Assembly: GCF_015712065.1 (NCBI RefSeq)
Contig: NZ_JACFYZ010000006.1
Coordinates: 124,001 to 188,000, forward strand
DNA: 64,000 nt
Direction of reading: 5' to 3'
DNA from: Ectopseudomonas chengduensis
GTDB taxonomy: Bacteria > Pseudomonadota > Gammaproteobacteria > Pseudomonadales > Pseudomonadaceae
Position 1 is the first letter of the stretch. Every line of letters starts with the position of its first letter. The translations under genes and the position numbers were made by a program. Positions 38,048 to 47,266 of the stretch are shown here, one piece after another. The notes under the pieces are model-generated. The model ran no database searches and was not told the DNA's origin. It was given only the letters and a program-made list of their open reading frames with translations.

Positions 38048-38055
38048 ATTGTCGT
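38040..38055 (-). promoter_or_regulatory. Hexaloop stem overlapping the nasS leader terminator (candidate ANTAR target P2)
   Basis: ACGAC-AATGGC-GTCGT on the minus strand: 5 base pairs with a 6-base loop having A at 1 and G at 4. Its loop and 3' arm are the 5' arm of the terminator, so the two structures exclude each other. Confidence 0.6.
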
Positions 38056-38147
38056 TCGGGCCTTGTCCGTCGCCGGAGAGGCTCACTGTACGTAGAGAAA
38101 GCAAGGCATATGCCAGTGCGCAGAGCATGCGCTGTTGGATGAGGCGT

Positions 38148-38357
38148 TCAGCGCTCCAGCATCTGCTTCACGCTGCTTTGCGGTATCTGCTGCTTGCGGC
38201 CCTCGCTATCGGTGAATTCGAGCATGCCGGTGTCCTTGTCCAGTTCCGGCTTGCCGTCGCTGGTGAGCATCTGGCCATCGGTAGTGGTGATGATGTACTC
38301 GCTGCTGCAACCGGCCAGGCCGAACAGACACAGGACGGCGATGATCCATGGTTTCAT
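38148..38357 (-). CDS. YgdI/YgdR-family lipoprotein
   Basis: A 69-residue lipoprotein: signal peptide with lipobox LAGC (Cys17) then a small SH3-like beta domain (YIITTTDGQMLTSDGKPELD). Function of this widespread family is unknown. It lies between acnB and nasS on the same strand. Confidence 0.9.
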   Translation of the reverse strand: MKPWIIAVLCLFGLAGCSSEYIITTTDGQMLTSDGKPELDKDTGMLEFTDSEGRKQQIPQSSVKQMLER

Positions 38358-38461
38358 GACGTGCTCCTGAATGATGATCTGGGGGCTCCCATTTCAGAAG
38401 GTAGACGGTGGCGCACTGGCTGCAAGCCGGGTGCGGCAAAAGGCCCGTGTGTGCGTGCATA

Positions 38462-38490
38462 AAAAAGCCCCGCACTAGGCGGGGCTTTTT
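38462..38490 (-). terminator. Terminator of acnB
   Basis: AAAAAGCCCCGC and GCGGGGCTTTTT arms, followed by T's on the minus strand, 15 bases after the acnB stop. Confidence 0.92.
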
Positions 38491-38504
38491 CTACGACGCT
38501 TTGA

Positions 38505-41105
38505 TCAGGCCTGAACGACCGGGATCTTGGCGTTCGCCGCCGCTTCGCGGAAGTCGGCGATCTGGTCGAAGCTCAGGTAGCGGTAGATGTCGCCAGCCAT
38601 GCTGTCGATATCCTTGGCGTAAACCATGTACTCCTCGACGGTCGGCAGCTTGCCGAGAATCGAAGCGACCGCTGCCAGTTCGGCAGAGGCCAGGTACACG
38701 TTGGCGCCATCGCCCAGACGGTTCGGGAAGTTACGGGTGGAAGTCGATACCACGGTGGAGTTGGCAGCCACACGTGCCTGGTTACCCATGCACAGCGAGC
38801 AGCCCGGCATCTCCATACGTGCACCGGCCTTGCCGTAGATGCCGTAGTAGCCTTCTTCGGTCAGCTGGTGAGCATCCATCTTGGTCGGCGGCGACAGCCA
38901 CAGACGGGTCGGGATACCGCCCTTGACCTTGTCCAGCAGCTTACCGGCAGCGCGGAAGTGACCGATGTTGGTCATGCACGAACCGATGAACACTTCGTCG
39001 ATCTTGTCGCCAGCCACGGTGGACAGCAGGCGGGCGTCGTCCGGGTCGTTCGGGGCGCACAGTACCGGCTCGTTGAGCTGGCTCAGGTCGATTTCGATGA
39101 CTTCGGCGTACTCGGCGTCCTTGTCGGCTTCCATCAGTACCGGGTTGGCCAGCCAGGCTTCCATCGCCTGAGCACGACGCTCCAGGGTACGGGCATCACC
39201 GTAGCCTTCGCTGATCATCCAGCGCAGCAGGGTGATGTTGGACTGCAGGTATTCGGCGATGGCGGCTTCCGGCAGCTTGATGGTGCAACCGGCAGCCGAA
39301 CGCTCGGCGGAGGCATCGGACAGCTCGAACGCCTGCTCGACGGTCAGGTTGTCCAGGCCTTCGATCTCGAGGATACGGCCGGAGAAGATGTTCTTCTTGC
39401 CCTTCTTCTCGACGGTCAGCAGGCCTTTCTGGATGGCGTAGTAAGGGATGGCATGGACCAGGTCACGCAGGGTGATACCCGGTTGCATCTTGCCCTTGAA
39501 GCGCACCAGAACGGATTCCGGCATGTCCAGCGGCATGACGCCGGTGGCGGCAGCGAAGGCGACCAGGCCGGAACCGGCCGGGAAGCTGATGCCGATCGGG
39601 AAGCGGGTGTGCGAGTCGCCACCGGTGCCGACGGTGTCCGGCAGCAGCATGCGGTTCAGCCAGCTGTGGATGATGCCGTCGCCCGGACGCAGGGACACGC
39701 CGCCACGGGTGCGGATGAAATCCGGCAGGGTGTGGTGGGTGGTCACGTCGATCGGCTTCGGATAGGCCGCGGTGTGGCAGAAGGACTGCATCACCAGGTC
39801 AGCCGAGAAGCCCAGGCAAGCCAGGTCTTTCAGCTCGTCGCGGGTCATCGGGCCAGTGGTGTCCTGGGAGCCGACGGTGGTCATCTTCGGTTCGCAGTAG
39901 GTGCCCGGACGGACGCCTTCGACGCCGCAGGCCTTGCCGACCATTTTTTGCGCCAGGGTGAAACCCTTGGTGCTGGCAGCAGGCTGGTCCGGCTTCTTGA
40001 ACAGGTCGGAAGCGCCCAGGCCCAGTTCGGCACGCGCCTTCTCGGTCAGGCCACGGCCGACGATCAGCGGGATACGGCCGCCAGCGCGGACTTCGTCTAG
40101 CAGCACCGGGGTTTTCAGTTCGAAGGTGGTGATGACGTCGTCGGTGCCGTGCTTGCAGACTTTGCCGGCGTACGGGTAGACATCGATCACATCGCCCATG
40201 TTGATGTTCGATACGTCGAACTCGATCGGCAGGGCGCCGGCATCTTCCATGGTGTTGTAGAAGATCGGGGCGATCTTGGTGCCGAAGCAGAAGCCGCCAG
40301 CGCGCTTGTTCGGAACGTACGGAATGTCATCACCGAAGAACCACAGCACCGAGTTGGTGGCGGACTTACGGGACGATCCGGTACCGACCACGTCACCGAC
40401 GTAGGCAACCGGGAAACCCTTGGCCTTGATCTCTTCGATCTGCTTCAGCGGGCCGATGGCGCCTTGCTGCTCCGGCACGATGCCGTCGCGAGCCATTTTC
40501 AGCATGGCCAGGGCGTGCAGCGGGATGTCAGGGCGCGACCAGGCGTCCGGGGCAGGGGACAGATCGTCGGTGTTGGTTTCGCCAGGCACCTTGAACACGG
40601 CCAGGCTGTATTTCTCGGCGATGGCCGGCTTGTTGGTGAACCACTCGCCATCGGCCCAGGACTGCAGCACGGCCTTGGCGTTGGCGTTGCCAGCCTTGGC
40701 TTTTTCGGCGACGTCGTGGAAGGCGTCGAACATCAGCAGGGTGTGCTTGAGTTGTTCGGCGGCAACGGTGCCCAGGGCGGCATCGTCCAGCAGCTCGACC
40801 ATGGTGGCGATGTTGTAGCCGCCCTGCATGGTACCCAGCAGCTCGACAGCGCGTTGCTTGCTGATCAGCGGAGAGGTGGCTTCGCCCTTGGCGACGGCAG
40901 AGAGGAAACCGGCCTTGACGTAGGCCGCTTCGTCCACGCCTGGCGGTACGCGGTTGGTGATCAGGTCTACGAGGAATTCTTCTTCGCCAGCCGGCGGGTT
41001 TTTCAGCAGCTCGACCAGGCCTGCGGTTTGTTCGGCGTTCAGCGGCTGGGGCACGATACCCTGAGCGGCACGCTCTGCTACGTGTTTGCGATAGGCTTCA
41101 AGCAC
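38505..41105 (-). CDS. acnB: Aconitate hydratase B
   Basis: An 866-residue TCA-cycle enzyme isomerising citrate and isocitrate with a [4Fe-4S] cluster. Start is GTG at 41105 ([15 protein letters not shown] follows), with GAGGG 10 bases upstream; ATG codons further upstream give non-family residues. The N-terminal HEAT-like domain and the swivel domain precede the catalytic domain as in all AcnB. Cluster cysteines are near SCMTNIGHF and CSLCMGNQ. The long leader holds a nested hairpin (41223-41361). Confidence 0.97.
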   Translation of the reverse strand: MLEAYRKHVAERAAQGIVPQPLNAEQTAGLVELLKNPPAGEEEFLVDLITNRVPPGVDEAAYVKAGFLSAVAKGEATSPLISKQRAVELLGTMQGGYNIATMVELLDDAALGTVAAEQLKHTLLMFDAFHDVAEKAKAGNANAKAVLQSWADGEWFTNKPAIAEKYSLAVFKVPGETNTDDLSPAPDAWSRPDIPLHALAMLKMARDGIVPEQQGAIGPLKQIEEIKAKGFPVAYVGDVVGTGSSRKSATNSVLWFFGDDIPYVPNKRAGGFCFGTKIAPIFYNTMEDAGALPIEFDVSNINMGDVIDVYPYAGKVCKHGTDDVITTFELKTPVLLDEVRAGGRIPLIVGRGLTEKARAELGLGASDLFKKPDQPAASTKGFTLAQKMVGKACGVEGVRPGTYCEPKMTTVGSQDTTGPMTRDELKDLACLGFSADLVMQSFCHTAAYPKPIDVTTHHTLPDFIRTRGGVSLRPGDGIIHSWLNRMLLPDTVGTGGDSHTRFPIGISFPAGSGLVAFAAATGVMPLDMPESVLVRFKGKMQPGITLRDLVHAIPYYAIQKGLLTVEKKGKKNIFSGRILEIEGLDNLTVEQAFELSDASAERSAAGCTIKLPEAAIAEYLQSNITLLRWMISEGYGDARTLERRAQAMEAWLANPVLMEADKDAEYAEVIEIDLSQLNEPVLCAPNDPDDARLLSTVAGDKIDEVFIGSCMTNIGHFRAAGKLLDKVKGGIPTRLWLSPPTKMDAHQLTEEGYYGIYGKAGARMEMPGCSLCMGNQARVAANSTVVSTSTRNFPNRLGDGANVYLASAELAAVASILGKLPTVEEYMVYAKDIDSMAGDIYRYLSFDQIADFREAAANAKIPVVQA

Positions 41106-41222
41106 AGTTATTACCCTCATCAGTGGTCCCAAAGGGTTGTCCGGGACGCGATCCAGATACTCATGACCAGGCGCTTTTCGACTTTATGAGCCGATCAGCC
41201 GAGGTTTCATGAGTCTCTTGTA

Positions 41223-41361
41223 GAAGCTGCTTTCAAAGTTTTACGCCGGCAGGACGGTTTCTGATGAGGGCTGACGCAGACGCTCGGGGGGACTCCAAGT
41301 GGCTGCGTCGCCATCGTACCTGCAGGATCGACTGTGCTCGTGACGCTTTGAAAACAGCTTC
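41223..41361 (-). ncRNA. Long nested hairpin, probable structured acnB leader RNA
   Basis: Three co-linear nested helices: 41223-41238 with 41346-41361 (16 bp, one mismatch), 41249-41253 with 41319-41323, and 41273-41279 with 41303-41309. If transcription starts near 41387 this lies in the acnB 5' leader. An independent small RNA or a palindromic element is also possible. Confidence 0.45.
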
Positions 41362-41393
41362 CAACGGACATTGGCGCCGTAAAAGGCGGGCCG

Positions 41394-41422
41394 ATTCTAA
41401 TGGAAAGCGCAGATAAAGTTAA
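41394..41422 (-). promoter_or_regulatory. Candidate acnB promoter
   Basis: On the minus strand TTAACT (41422-41417), a 17-base spacer and TAGAAT (41399-41394), giving a start near 41387 and a leader of about 280 bases. Confidence 0.45.
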
Positions 41423-41435
41423 GCCGATGTCCCCG

Positions 41436-41587
41436 TGTCGGCAGGCTGCTGAAAATGTGGTCGAGGCAGGCAATACAAAGCAAAAAAGGCCGAAAAAGTG
41501 CAGTTCAGCTGTTCTAAATGAGCATTTTGAGGCCATTTTTAACGCTGTAGTGCCAACGCAGGTAGTTTTCGGTGGCCTGTCGGCAGG
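41436..41587. mobile_element. Possible MITE or insertion-sequence remnant
   Basis: TGTCGGCAGG is repeated directly at 41436-41445 and 41578-41587, flanking 132 bases that begin CTGCTGAAAA, are AT-richer than the surroundings and contain no gene. The start resembles ends of IS1182-type elements from memory only. Confidence 0.35.
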
Positions 41588-41650
41588 GGTGATCTGGATT
41601 AGACAAAGGGCTAAGATGCCAGGCCATTCTGCTGTCTATTCTGTTTTGCC

Positions 41651-42127
41651 ATGTCCAATCAGCGCATCAAGACGCCTTGTGTGGGGCTGTGTTCGACCGT
41701 TTACGGCGATGTCGTGTGCCGCGGTTGCAAGCGCTTCCACCATGAGGTGATCAACTGGAACAGTTACAACGACGACGAGAAGCGTGCGGTGTGGACGCGG
41801 CTGGAAGTGTTGCTGGTGCAGGTGATGACCGCCAAGGTGGAGGTGTTCGACGAGCAGCGTCTGCGCGGGCAACTGGAGCAGCGGCAGATCCGCTTCGTGC
41901 CGCAGCAATCGCCTTATTGCTGGGCCTATCAGCTGATCGCGCGGGGCGCGCGGGTGATCAATCAGCTGGAAGCCTACGGCATGGTGCTGCTGCCCGAGTT
42001 TCGCTACTGGGCGCTGCCTGAGTTGCGCGATGCCATCGACAGGGAGTTCTTTCTGCTCTCCGAGGCGCATTACGAGCGCTACATTGCGCCGAAGTTTCTG
42101 CGCGAAGGCTTGGAGCTGAGGGTCTAG
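41651..42127 (+). CDS. DUF1289 cysteine-cluster protein
   Basis: A 158-residue protein whose N-terminus has four cysteines (C10, C14, C23, C26) in the DUF1289 pattern CVGLC...CRGCKR, likely an Fe-S or Zn site. The C-terminal 100 residues are an extra helical part not present in the shortest family members. Function unknown. It ends at a terminator shared with the usp gene. Confidence 0.85.
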   Translation: MSNQRIKTPCVGLCSTVYGDVVCRGCKRFHHEVINWNSYNDDEKRAVWTRLEVLLVQVMTAKVEVFDEQRLRGQLEQRQIRFVPQQSPYCWAYQLIARGARVINQLEAYGMVLLPEFRYWALPELRDAIDREFFLLSEAHYERYIAPKFLREGLELRV

Positions 42128-42142
42128 CCCTCTGTGCAGGTA

Positions 42143-42172
42143 AAAATGCCGCTCGTTCCGGAGCGGCATTTT
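42143..42172. terminator. Bidirectional terminator
   Basis: AAAATGCCGCTC and GAGCGGCATTTT arms with a 6-base loop between the convergent DUF1289 and usp genes. Confidence 0.9.
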
Positions 42173-42187
42173 CGTTTCAGGCACCGG

Positions 42188-43051
42188 TCAGCGTTGCGCC
42201 ACCAACTCTTCGAGGTGGGCGATGATTTCGTCCGGCTTGAGCACCAGCACATCACTTTCCAGTGCGTCGAGTATGACTTCGGCCGTGTTGCCGATCAGTG
42301 CGCCGGAAAGCCCGGTGCGCGCGACGGTGCCGATCACCGTGACCGCCGCGTCGAGTTGATGGGCAACCTGCGGAATTACCACGTCGGCCGGGCCTTCGAG
42401 TACATGCAGGCGCTCATCGCTGATGTCGTACTCGGCCTGGAAGCTGCGGCACTGCTCGCGGTAGCGCGCCTCGATGGTTTCCTTGAGCTGGAAGGTCGGG
42501 TCGGCTGCCGACAGCATCGGTGTCGGATGCGCGGTAGTCACGTGCAGGGTGCCTTTGGCCAGGCCGGCAATGTCGTAGCCATGGCTGATGATCCCGGCAT
42601 GCAGGGTGCGGTGTTCGCCATCGGCGTTGCCCACGTCCACGGCGGCGAGGATGTTGCCGCCCATCCAGGGGCGCTCGGTCTTGACCATCAGCACCGGACC
42701 CGGGCAGTAGCGCAGCAGCTTCCAGTCTTCCGGGGTGAGCAGGGCCTTTTTCAGCGGGTTGTCCGGCAGATGTTGCTTGATCACCAATCCACAGCCTTCA
42801 GCCTGCTGCACGGCGATGATGGTCTGGTGCGGGTTGTCATGCCAGGACTGCTGAGTGGAGACGCTGAAACCTTCTTCACCGAGGGTGCTGCTGAGATCGC
42901 TGAGCCAGGCGCTGTGGTCGCCTTTCTTGTCGCAGACCAGCAGGTGCAGATGCGACTGGGTGACTCCCGCTATCAGTTTTGCCCGCTTCAGTGCGAGGCC
43001 TTCGGGGTGCTGGGGCTCCATCACCACCAGAATGCTACGGATCGCTTGCAT
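42188..43051 (-). CDS. Tandem universal stress protein (UspE-like), Anr-boxed
   Basis: A 287-residue protein made of two Usp domains (about 4-145 and 150-285). The second ends with VTVIGTVARTGLSGALIGNT, close to the ATP-binding G-x2-G-x9-G(S/T) motif. An Anr dyad at 43115 and a TATAGT -10 point to induction without oxygen, as known for several P. aeruginosa Usp proteins needed for anaerobic survival. Its place near acnB matches one of those genes. Confidence 0.9.
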   Translation of the reverse strand: MQAIRSILVVMEPQHPEGLALKRAKLIAGVTQSHLHLLVCDKKGDHSAWLSDLSSTLGEEGFSVSTQQSWHDNPHQTIIAVQQAEGCGLVIKQHLPDNPLKKALLTPEDWKLLRYCPGPVLMVKTERPWMGGNILAAVDVGNADGEHRTLHAGIISHGYDIAGLAKGTLHVTTAHPTPMLSAADPTFQLKETIEARYREQCRSFQAEYDISDERLHVLEGPADVVIPQVAHQLDAAVTVIGTVARTGLSGALIGNTAEVILDALESDVLVLKPDEIIAHLEELVAQR

Positions 43052-43085
43052 GGTCGTCTCCCTGAGAATGAATAGCGCTTATTCA

Positions 43086-43128
43086 ACTATAGGTGCGTCG
43101 TTGCCAGCGGCTTGTTGACCTGCATCAA
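43086..43128 (-). promoter_or_regulatory. Anr-dependent promoter of usp
   Basis: Anr box TTGACCTGCATCAA at 43115-43128 and TATAGT at 43091-43086 on the minus strand; start predicted near 43080, 29 bases before the ATG. Confidence 0.82.
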
Positions 43129-43208
43129 CGGCGTGCTGGTCGTCCGACCTGCCACTCGTATAATGGCCCGCCATTTTCAACCTCGCCAGCACCTAGAGCG
43201 CTTCAAAT

Positions 43209-43862
43209 ATGATGTCAAATGCCGAGCAAATTCCGACTAACGGTGAAGAACCTGTGTCGATTCTGCAGGAAATTCTCGGGTTTCTCGGTGGCGTCGCCAC
43301 GCCGGATGCCTGGCTGGACGAGGCCCTGCGCCAGCAGGAAATCCTCCTGCTCGACCACCGCAACCTGGAGTACAAGGCAGCGCAGACGGCCCTGAGCCTG
43401 ATGGGGCGCTACCTGACCAAGACCGAATTGACCGCGAGAATGTCGCGTTTGGCTCGTGAGGAGCTGGTGCACTTCGAGCAGGTGAGCAAGATCATCCGCG
43501 GGCGTGGCATCGAGGTCCGTCATGTTTCCGCCTCGCGTTACGCGGCCGGCCTGCGCGCGTTGCTGCGCGGTGGCGAAGTGGAGCGGCTGGTGGATGTGCT
43601 GGTGGTGGGCGCCTTCATCGAGGCGCGCTCCTGCGAACGCTTCGCGGCCCTGGTACCACGCCTGGATGCCGAACTGGCCAAGTTCTACGCCGGATTGCTG
43701 GAGAGCGAAGGGCGTCACTACCGCGGTTATCTCAAGCTTGCCTACCTGTATGGCGACGCGGCCGACGTGGATGCGCGTATCGAGGTGGTGCGCGCAGTGG
43801 AGCAGGAGCTGATCACCACGCCAGATGAGCAGTTCCGTTTCCATAGTGGCGTGCCCGCATAA
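43209..43862 (+). CDS. miaE: tRNA 2-methylthio-N6-isopentenyladenosine-37 hydroxylase
   Basis: A 217-residue diiron monooxygenase that hydroxylates ms2i6A37 in tRNA using O2. Ferritin-like ligands appear as EE..H in REELVHFEQ, E in EARSCERF and E..H in ESEGRHYRGY. Two adjacent ATG codons (43209, 43212) are possible starts. It diverges from usp. Confidence 0.92.
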   Translation: MMSNAEQIPTNGEEPVSILQEILGFLGGVATPDAWLDEALRQQEILLLDHRNLEYKAAQTALSLMGRYLTKTELTARMSRLAREELVHFEQVSKIIRGRGIEVRHVSASRYAAGLRALLRGGEVERLVDVLVVGAFIEARSCERFAALVPRLDAELAKFYAGLLESEGRHYRGYLKLAYLYGDAADVDARIEVVRAVEQELITTPDEQFRFHSGVPA

Positions 43863-43888
43863 AGTAGTCGCGAAGCGGCCATCTGATG

Positions 43889-43994
43889 ACCCTCTCCCGC
43901 TTGCGGGATGAGGGTGCCCGAAGGGGGGGAGAGGGGGCTTCAGCCTACGCTGTTGCCCTCTCCCCCAGCCCCTCTCCCGCAAGCGGGAGAGGGG
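43889..43994. repeat. CCCTCTCCCGC palindromic repeat cluster
   Basis: An imperfect CCCTCTCCCGCTTGCGGGA unit at the left and a perfect CCCCTCTCCCGC-AA-GCGGGAGAGGGG hairpin (43969-43994) at the right, with a GGGGGGAGAGGGGG/CCCTCTCCCCC pair between. A common intergenic repeat of proteobacteria. Confidence 0.75.
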
Positions 43995-44011
43995 AGCAAA
44001 GCCCTGCAGTC

Positions 44012-44070
44012 GTAGCCCGGATGAAATCCGGGGATTTATCGAAAGATCCCCCGGATTTCATCCGGGCTAC
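44012..44070. repeat. REP-like palindrome, GTAGCCCGGAT family, second copy
   Basis: GTAGCCCGGATGAAATCCGG pairs with CCGGATTTCATCCGGGCTAC across a short centre. Same family as 6122-6181. It lies between the convergent miaE and lpxH genes, 2 bases from the lpxH stop. Confidence 0.85.
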
Positions 44071-44072
44071 GG

Positions 44073-44801
44073 TCAGGCTGGCGTCAGTTCGAACGGCGCC
44101 TGGTTGAAGCCCGTTTCGTCGACCTGCAATGCCCAGCCTTGGCGATCCCAGTCCCCCAGCACGATGCGCCGTGCCGGTTGGCCGTTTACCTCCAGCTCAT
44201 GCACGGCCGGCCTGTGGGTGTGGCCATGGATCAGCGTGCGCACACCATGCGCGGCCATCACCTTGACCACTTCCTCTGGCGTGACGTCGACAATCTCGCT
44301 GGCTTTCATCCGCGTCTGTGCGCGGCTTTCGTTGCGCAGCTTGCGCGCCAGCTTCTGTCGCGTGCTCAGTGGCAGGTTGCGCAGGATCAGCAGCGACAGC
44401 GGATTGCGCAGCCAGCGGCGCAGCTTCATGTAGCCGACATCGAGGGTGCACAGGCTGTCGCCGTGCATCAGCAGTACCGGCTCGCCATTCACCTGCAGTT
44501 TGTGCGGATCACTCAACAGGGTGCAGCCCGCTTCGCGGCAGAACGCCTTGCCGATAAGGAAGTCGCGATTACCGTGCATCAGGTAGATGGGCGTGCCGGC
44601 ATCACTCAGCTCACGCAGAGCGCGGGCGATCTCGTGCTGGAAGGGCGTCATGCCGTCGCCGCCGATCCAGACTTCGAAGAAGTCGCCGAGGATATACAGC
44701 GCCTCGGCCTGGCGCGCGCGCGTGGCGAGAAAATGCAGAAACGCCCGGGTGATGTCCGGGCGTTTCTCTTCGAGGTGCAGATCGGAGATCAGCAGGATCA
44801 T
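44073..44801 (-). CDS. lpxH: UDP-2,3-diacylglucosamine diphosphatase
   Basis: A 242-residue calcineurin-like phosphoesterase of lipid A synthesis, hydrolysing UDP-2,3-diacylglucosamine to lipid X at the inner membrane. Mn ligands are in SDLHL (D7, H9), GDFFEVW, HGNRDF and HGHTHRP. The ATG at 44801 is used; a TTG three codons earlier is unlikely. It follows ppiB on the same strand, a pairing common in gamma-proteobacteria. Confidence 0.95.
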   Translation of the reverse strand: MILLISDLHLEEKRPDITRAFLHFLATRARQAEALYILGDFFEVWIGGDGMTPFQHEIARALRELSDAGTPIYLMHGNRDFLIGKAFCREAGCTLLSDPHKLQVNGEPVLLMHGDSLCTLDVGYMKLRRWLRNPLSLLILRNLPLSTRQKLARKLRNESRAQTRMKASEIVDVTPEEVVKVMAAHGVRTLIHGHTHRPAVHELEVNGQPARRIVLGDWDRQGWALQVDETGFNQAPFELTPA

Positions 44802-44950
44802 TTCGTTCAACAGACCGATGAAAAAGGTAGCGAGCGACGGCTAGGCTAGGCGCGGGTGGCCGAGGGCGCGGAGTTTACGGGCTGTAAATGAGCAGCCCGA
44901 GGCCGGCCGCAACGACGCATCGCCTAGCGCAGTAGTTTTTCGTCGGTCTG

Positions 44951-45442
44951 TCAGACGACTTCGGCCTTCTCGATGATCACGTCGTCGACCGGTACGTCCT
45001 GGTGGCCGGATTTCATGGTGGTGGCGACGCCCTTGATCTTCTCGACCACGTCCATGCCTTCGACGACTTCACCGAATACGGCGTAGCCCCAGCCCTGAAC
45101 GGTCGGTGCGCTGTGATTGAGGAAAGCGTTGTCGGCGACGTTGATGAAGAACTGCGCGCTGGCCGAATGCGGCTCCATGGTGCGGGCCATGGCGATGGTG
45201 CCGACCTTGTTGGCGACGCCGTTGTTGGCTTCGTTCTTGATCGGTGCGCGGGTCGGCTTCTGCTTCATGCCTGGCTCAAAACCGCCGCCCTGGATCATGA
45301 AGTTGCCGATCACGCGGTGGAAGATGGTGCCGTCGTAATGGCCTTCCTTCACGTATTGCTCGAAGTTGGCCACGGTTTCCGGGGCCTTGTCGGCGAACAG
45401 GTTCAGGGTGATGACGCCGTGGTTGGTGTGTAGTTTGATCAT
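44951..45442 (-). CDS. ppiB: Cytosolic peptidyl-prolyl cis-trans isomerase B (cyclophilin)
   Basis: A 163-residue cyclophilin with the [13 protein letters not shown] and [13 protein letters not shown] signatures. No signal peptide, so cytoplasmic. The ATG at 45442 gives [15 protein letters not shown]; the open frame upstream is not part of it. It diverges from glnS with 159 bases between starts and precedes lpxH. Confidence 0.95.
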   Translation of the reverse strand: MIKLHTNHGVITLNLFADKAPETVANFEQYVKEGHYDGTIFHRVIGNFMIQGGGFEPGMKQKPTRAPIKNEANNGVANKVGTIAMARTMEPHSASAQFFINVADNAFLNHSAPTVQGWGYAVFGEVVEGMDVVEKIKGVATTMKSGHQDVPVDDVIIEKAEVV

Positions 45443-45601
45443 GATCGTATCCGTGATGAGGCAGATTCGAGCCGCAGGCTCGTGGGTGAACAGCCCTGGC
45501 AGGTTGGCATGCACCCTGTCAGGGGCTTGACAGGTTGGTTATGATACGGACTTTGCCCGAAGCGGCCTACCCTGTGCCGCGCCAGTATTGTTAAGGACAC
45601 C

Positions 45602-47266
45602 ATGAGCAAGCCTACCGTCGAAAAAGCTGCCAACTTCCTGCGCCCCATCGTCCAGGCTGATCTGGACAGCGGCAAGCACGCCAAGATCGTGACCCGCTTC
45701 CCGCCGGAGCCCAACGGCTACCTGCACATCGGCCATGCCAAGAGCATCTGCCTGAACTTTGGCCTGGCCGAAGAGTTCGGCGGCCAGTGCAACCTGCGTT
45801 TCGACGACACCAATCCGGCCAAGGAAGATCAGGAATACATCGACGCGATCAAGGCCGATGTCGAGTGGCTGGGCTTCAAGTGGGCCGGCGAGGAGCGCTA
45901 CGCCTCCAATTATTTCGACCAACTGCACGCTTGGGCCATCGAGCTGATCAAGGCCGGCAAGGCCTTCGTCTGCGACCTCAATGCCGAAGAGATGCGTGAA
46001 TACCGCGGCAGCCTGAACGAGCCCGGGAAGAACAGCCCGTTCCGCGAGCGCTCCGTGGAAGAGAACCTCGACCTGTTCGCACGCATGAAAGCCGGTGAGT
46101 TCCCGGACGGTGCACGTTCGCTGCGCGCCAAGATCGACATGGCTTCGCCGAACATCAACCTGCGCGACCCGATTCTCTATCGCATTCGCCACGCCCATCA
46201 CCACCAGACCGGTGACAAGTGGTGCATCTACCCGAGCTACGACTTCACCCACGGCCAGTCGGACGCCATCGAGGGCATCACCCACTCCATCTGCACCCTG
46301 GAGTTCGAGGATCACCGCCCGCTGTACGAGTGGTTCCTGGCCAACCTGCCGGTGCCGGCGCAGCCGCGTCAGTACGAATTCGCCCGCCTGAACCTGAACT
46401 ACACCATCACCAGCAAGCGCAAGCTCAAGCAGTTGGTCGACGAAGGTCACGTCAATGGTTGGGATGACCCGCGCATGTCGACGCTGTCCGGGTACCGTCG
46501 TCGTGGCTATACCCCGGCGTCGATTCGCGCCTTCTGCGACATGATCGGCGTCAACCGCGCCGGCGGCCTGGTGGATATCGGCATGCTCGAGTTCGCCATC
46601 CGTGACGACCTGGATGCCAACGCTGCGCGCGCCATGTGCGTGCTCAAGCCGCTGAAGGTGGTGATCACCAACTACCCGGAAGGTCAGGTCGAGAATCTGG
46701 AGCTGGCGCGCCATCCCAAGCAGGACATGGGTGTACGCGTGCTGCCGTTCTCCCGCGAGATCTACATCGACGCCAGCGATTTCGAGGAAACCCCGCCGGA
46801 CGGCTTCAAGCGCCTGATCCCTGGCGGCGAAGTGCGCCTGCGTGGCAGCTACGTGATTCGCGCCGACGAAGCCATCAAGGACGCTGCCGGCAATATCGTC
46901 GAACTGCGTTGCAGCTATGACGAGAACACCCTGGGCAAGAACCCCGAAGGCCGCAAGGTCAAGGGTGTGATCCACTGGGTGCCGGCTGCCGAGAGCGTCG
47001 AGTGCGAAGTACGCCTGTACGACCGTCTGTTCCGCTCGGCCAACCCGGAGAAGAGCGAAGAGGGCGGCAGCTTCCTCGACAACATCAATCCGGAATCGCT
47101 GGTGGTGCTTACCGGCTGCCGCGCTGAGCCATCCCTGGCCAAGGCCAGCGCTGACGACCGCTTCCAGTTCGAGCGTGAAGGTTACTTCTGCCTGGACAAG
47201 GATTCGACCGCTGACGCGCTGGTGTTCAACCGTACCGTTACGCTGCGCGATTCGTGGGGTCAGTAA
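45602..47266 (+). CDS. glnS: Glutaminyl-tRNA synthetase
   Basis: A 554-residue class I synthetase charging tRNA-Gln. The HIGH motif is in [10 protein letters not shown] and the KMSKS equivalent is [10 protein letters not shown]; the C-terminal two beta-barrel anticodon domain follows. Its TAA shares its last base with the cysS ATG. Presence of GlnS means this organism does not depend on GatCAB for Gln-tRNA. Confidence 0.98.
   Translation: MSKPTVEKAANFLRPIVQADLDSGKHAKIVTRFPPEPNGYLHIGHAKSICLNFGLAEEFGGQCNLRFDDTNPAKEDQEYIDAIKADVEWLGFKWAGEERYASNYFDQLHAWAIELIKAGKAFVCDLNAEEMREYRGSLNEPGKNSPFRERSVEENLDLFARMKAGEFPDGARSLRAKIDMASPNINLRDPILYRIRHAHHHQTGDKWCIYPSYDFTHGQSDAIEGITHSICTLEFEDHRPLYEWFLANLPVPAQPRQYEFARLNLNYTITSKRKLKQLVDEGHVNGWDDPRMSTLSGYRRRGYTPASIRAFCDMIGVNRAGGLVDIGMLEFAIRDDLDANAARAMCVLKPLKVVITNYPEGQVENLELARHPKQDMGVRVLPFSREIYIDASDFEETPPDGFKRLIPGGEVRLRGSYVIRADEAIKDAAGNIVELRCSYDENTLGKNPEGRKVKGVIHWVPAAESVECEVRLYDRLFRSANPEKSEEGGSFLDNINPESLVVLTGCRAEPSLAKASADDRFQFEREGYFCLDKDSTADALVFNRTVTLRDSWGQ

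Larger units (their letters stand above)
41106..41650. other. Intergenic region with acnB leader, promoter and element remnant
   Basis: No gene supported. From left to right: acnB ribosome site, nested inverted repeats (41223-41361), a candidate minus-strand promoter (41394-41422), then an AT-richer stretch bounded by a 10-base direct repeat (41436-41587) before the DUF1289 gene. Confidence 0.6.

Noticed and set aside
38056..38100. First hexaloop stem (P1) expected for an ANTAR target
   Set aside because: Only TCCG-GCGA-CGGA is seen there; the loop does not have A at 1 and G at 4, so it was not annotated.
41207..41536. 109-codon minus-strand frame across the acnB upstream region
   Set aside because: It crosses the nested hairpin, promoter and element remnant and has no codon bias.
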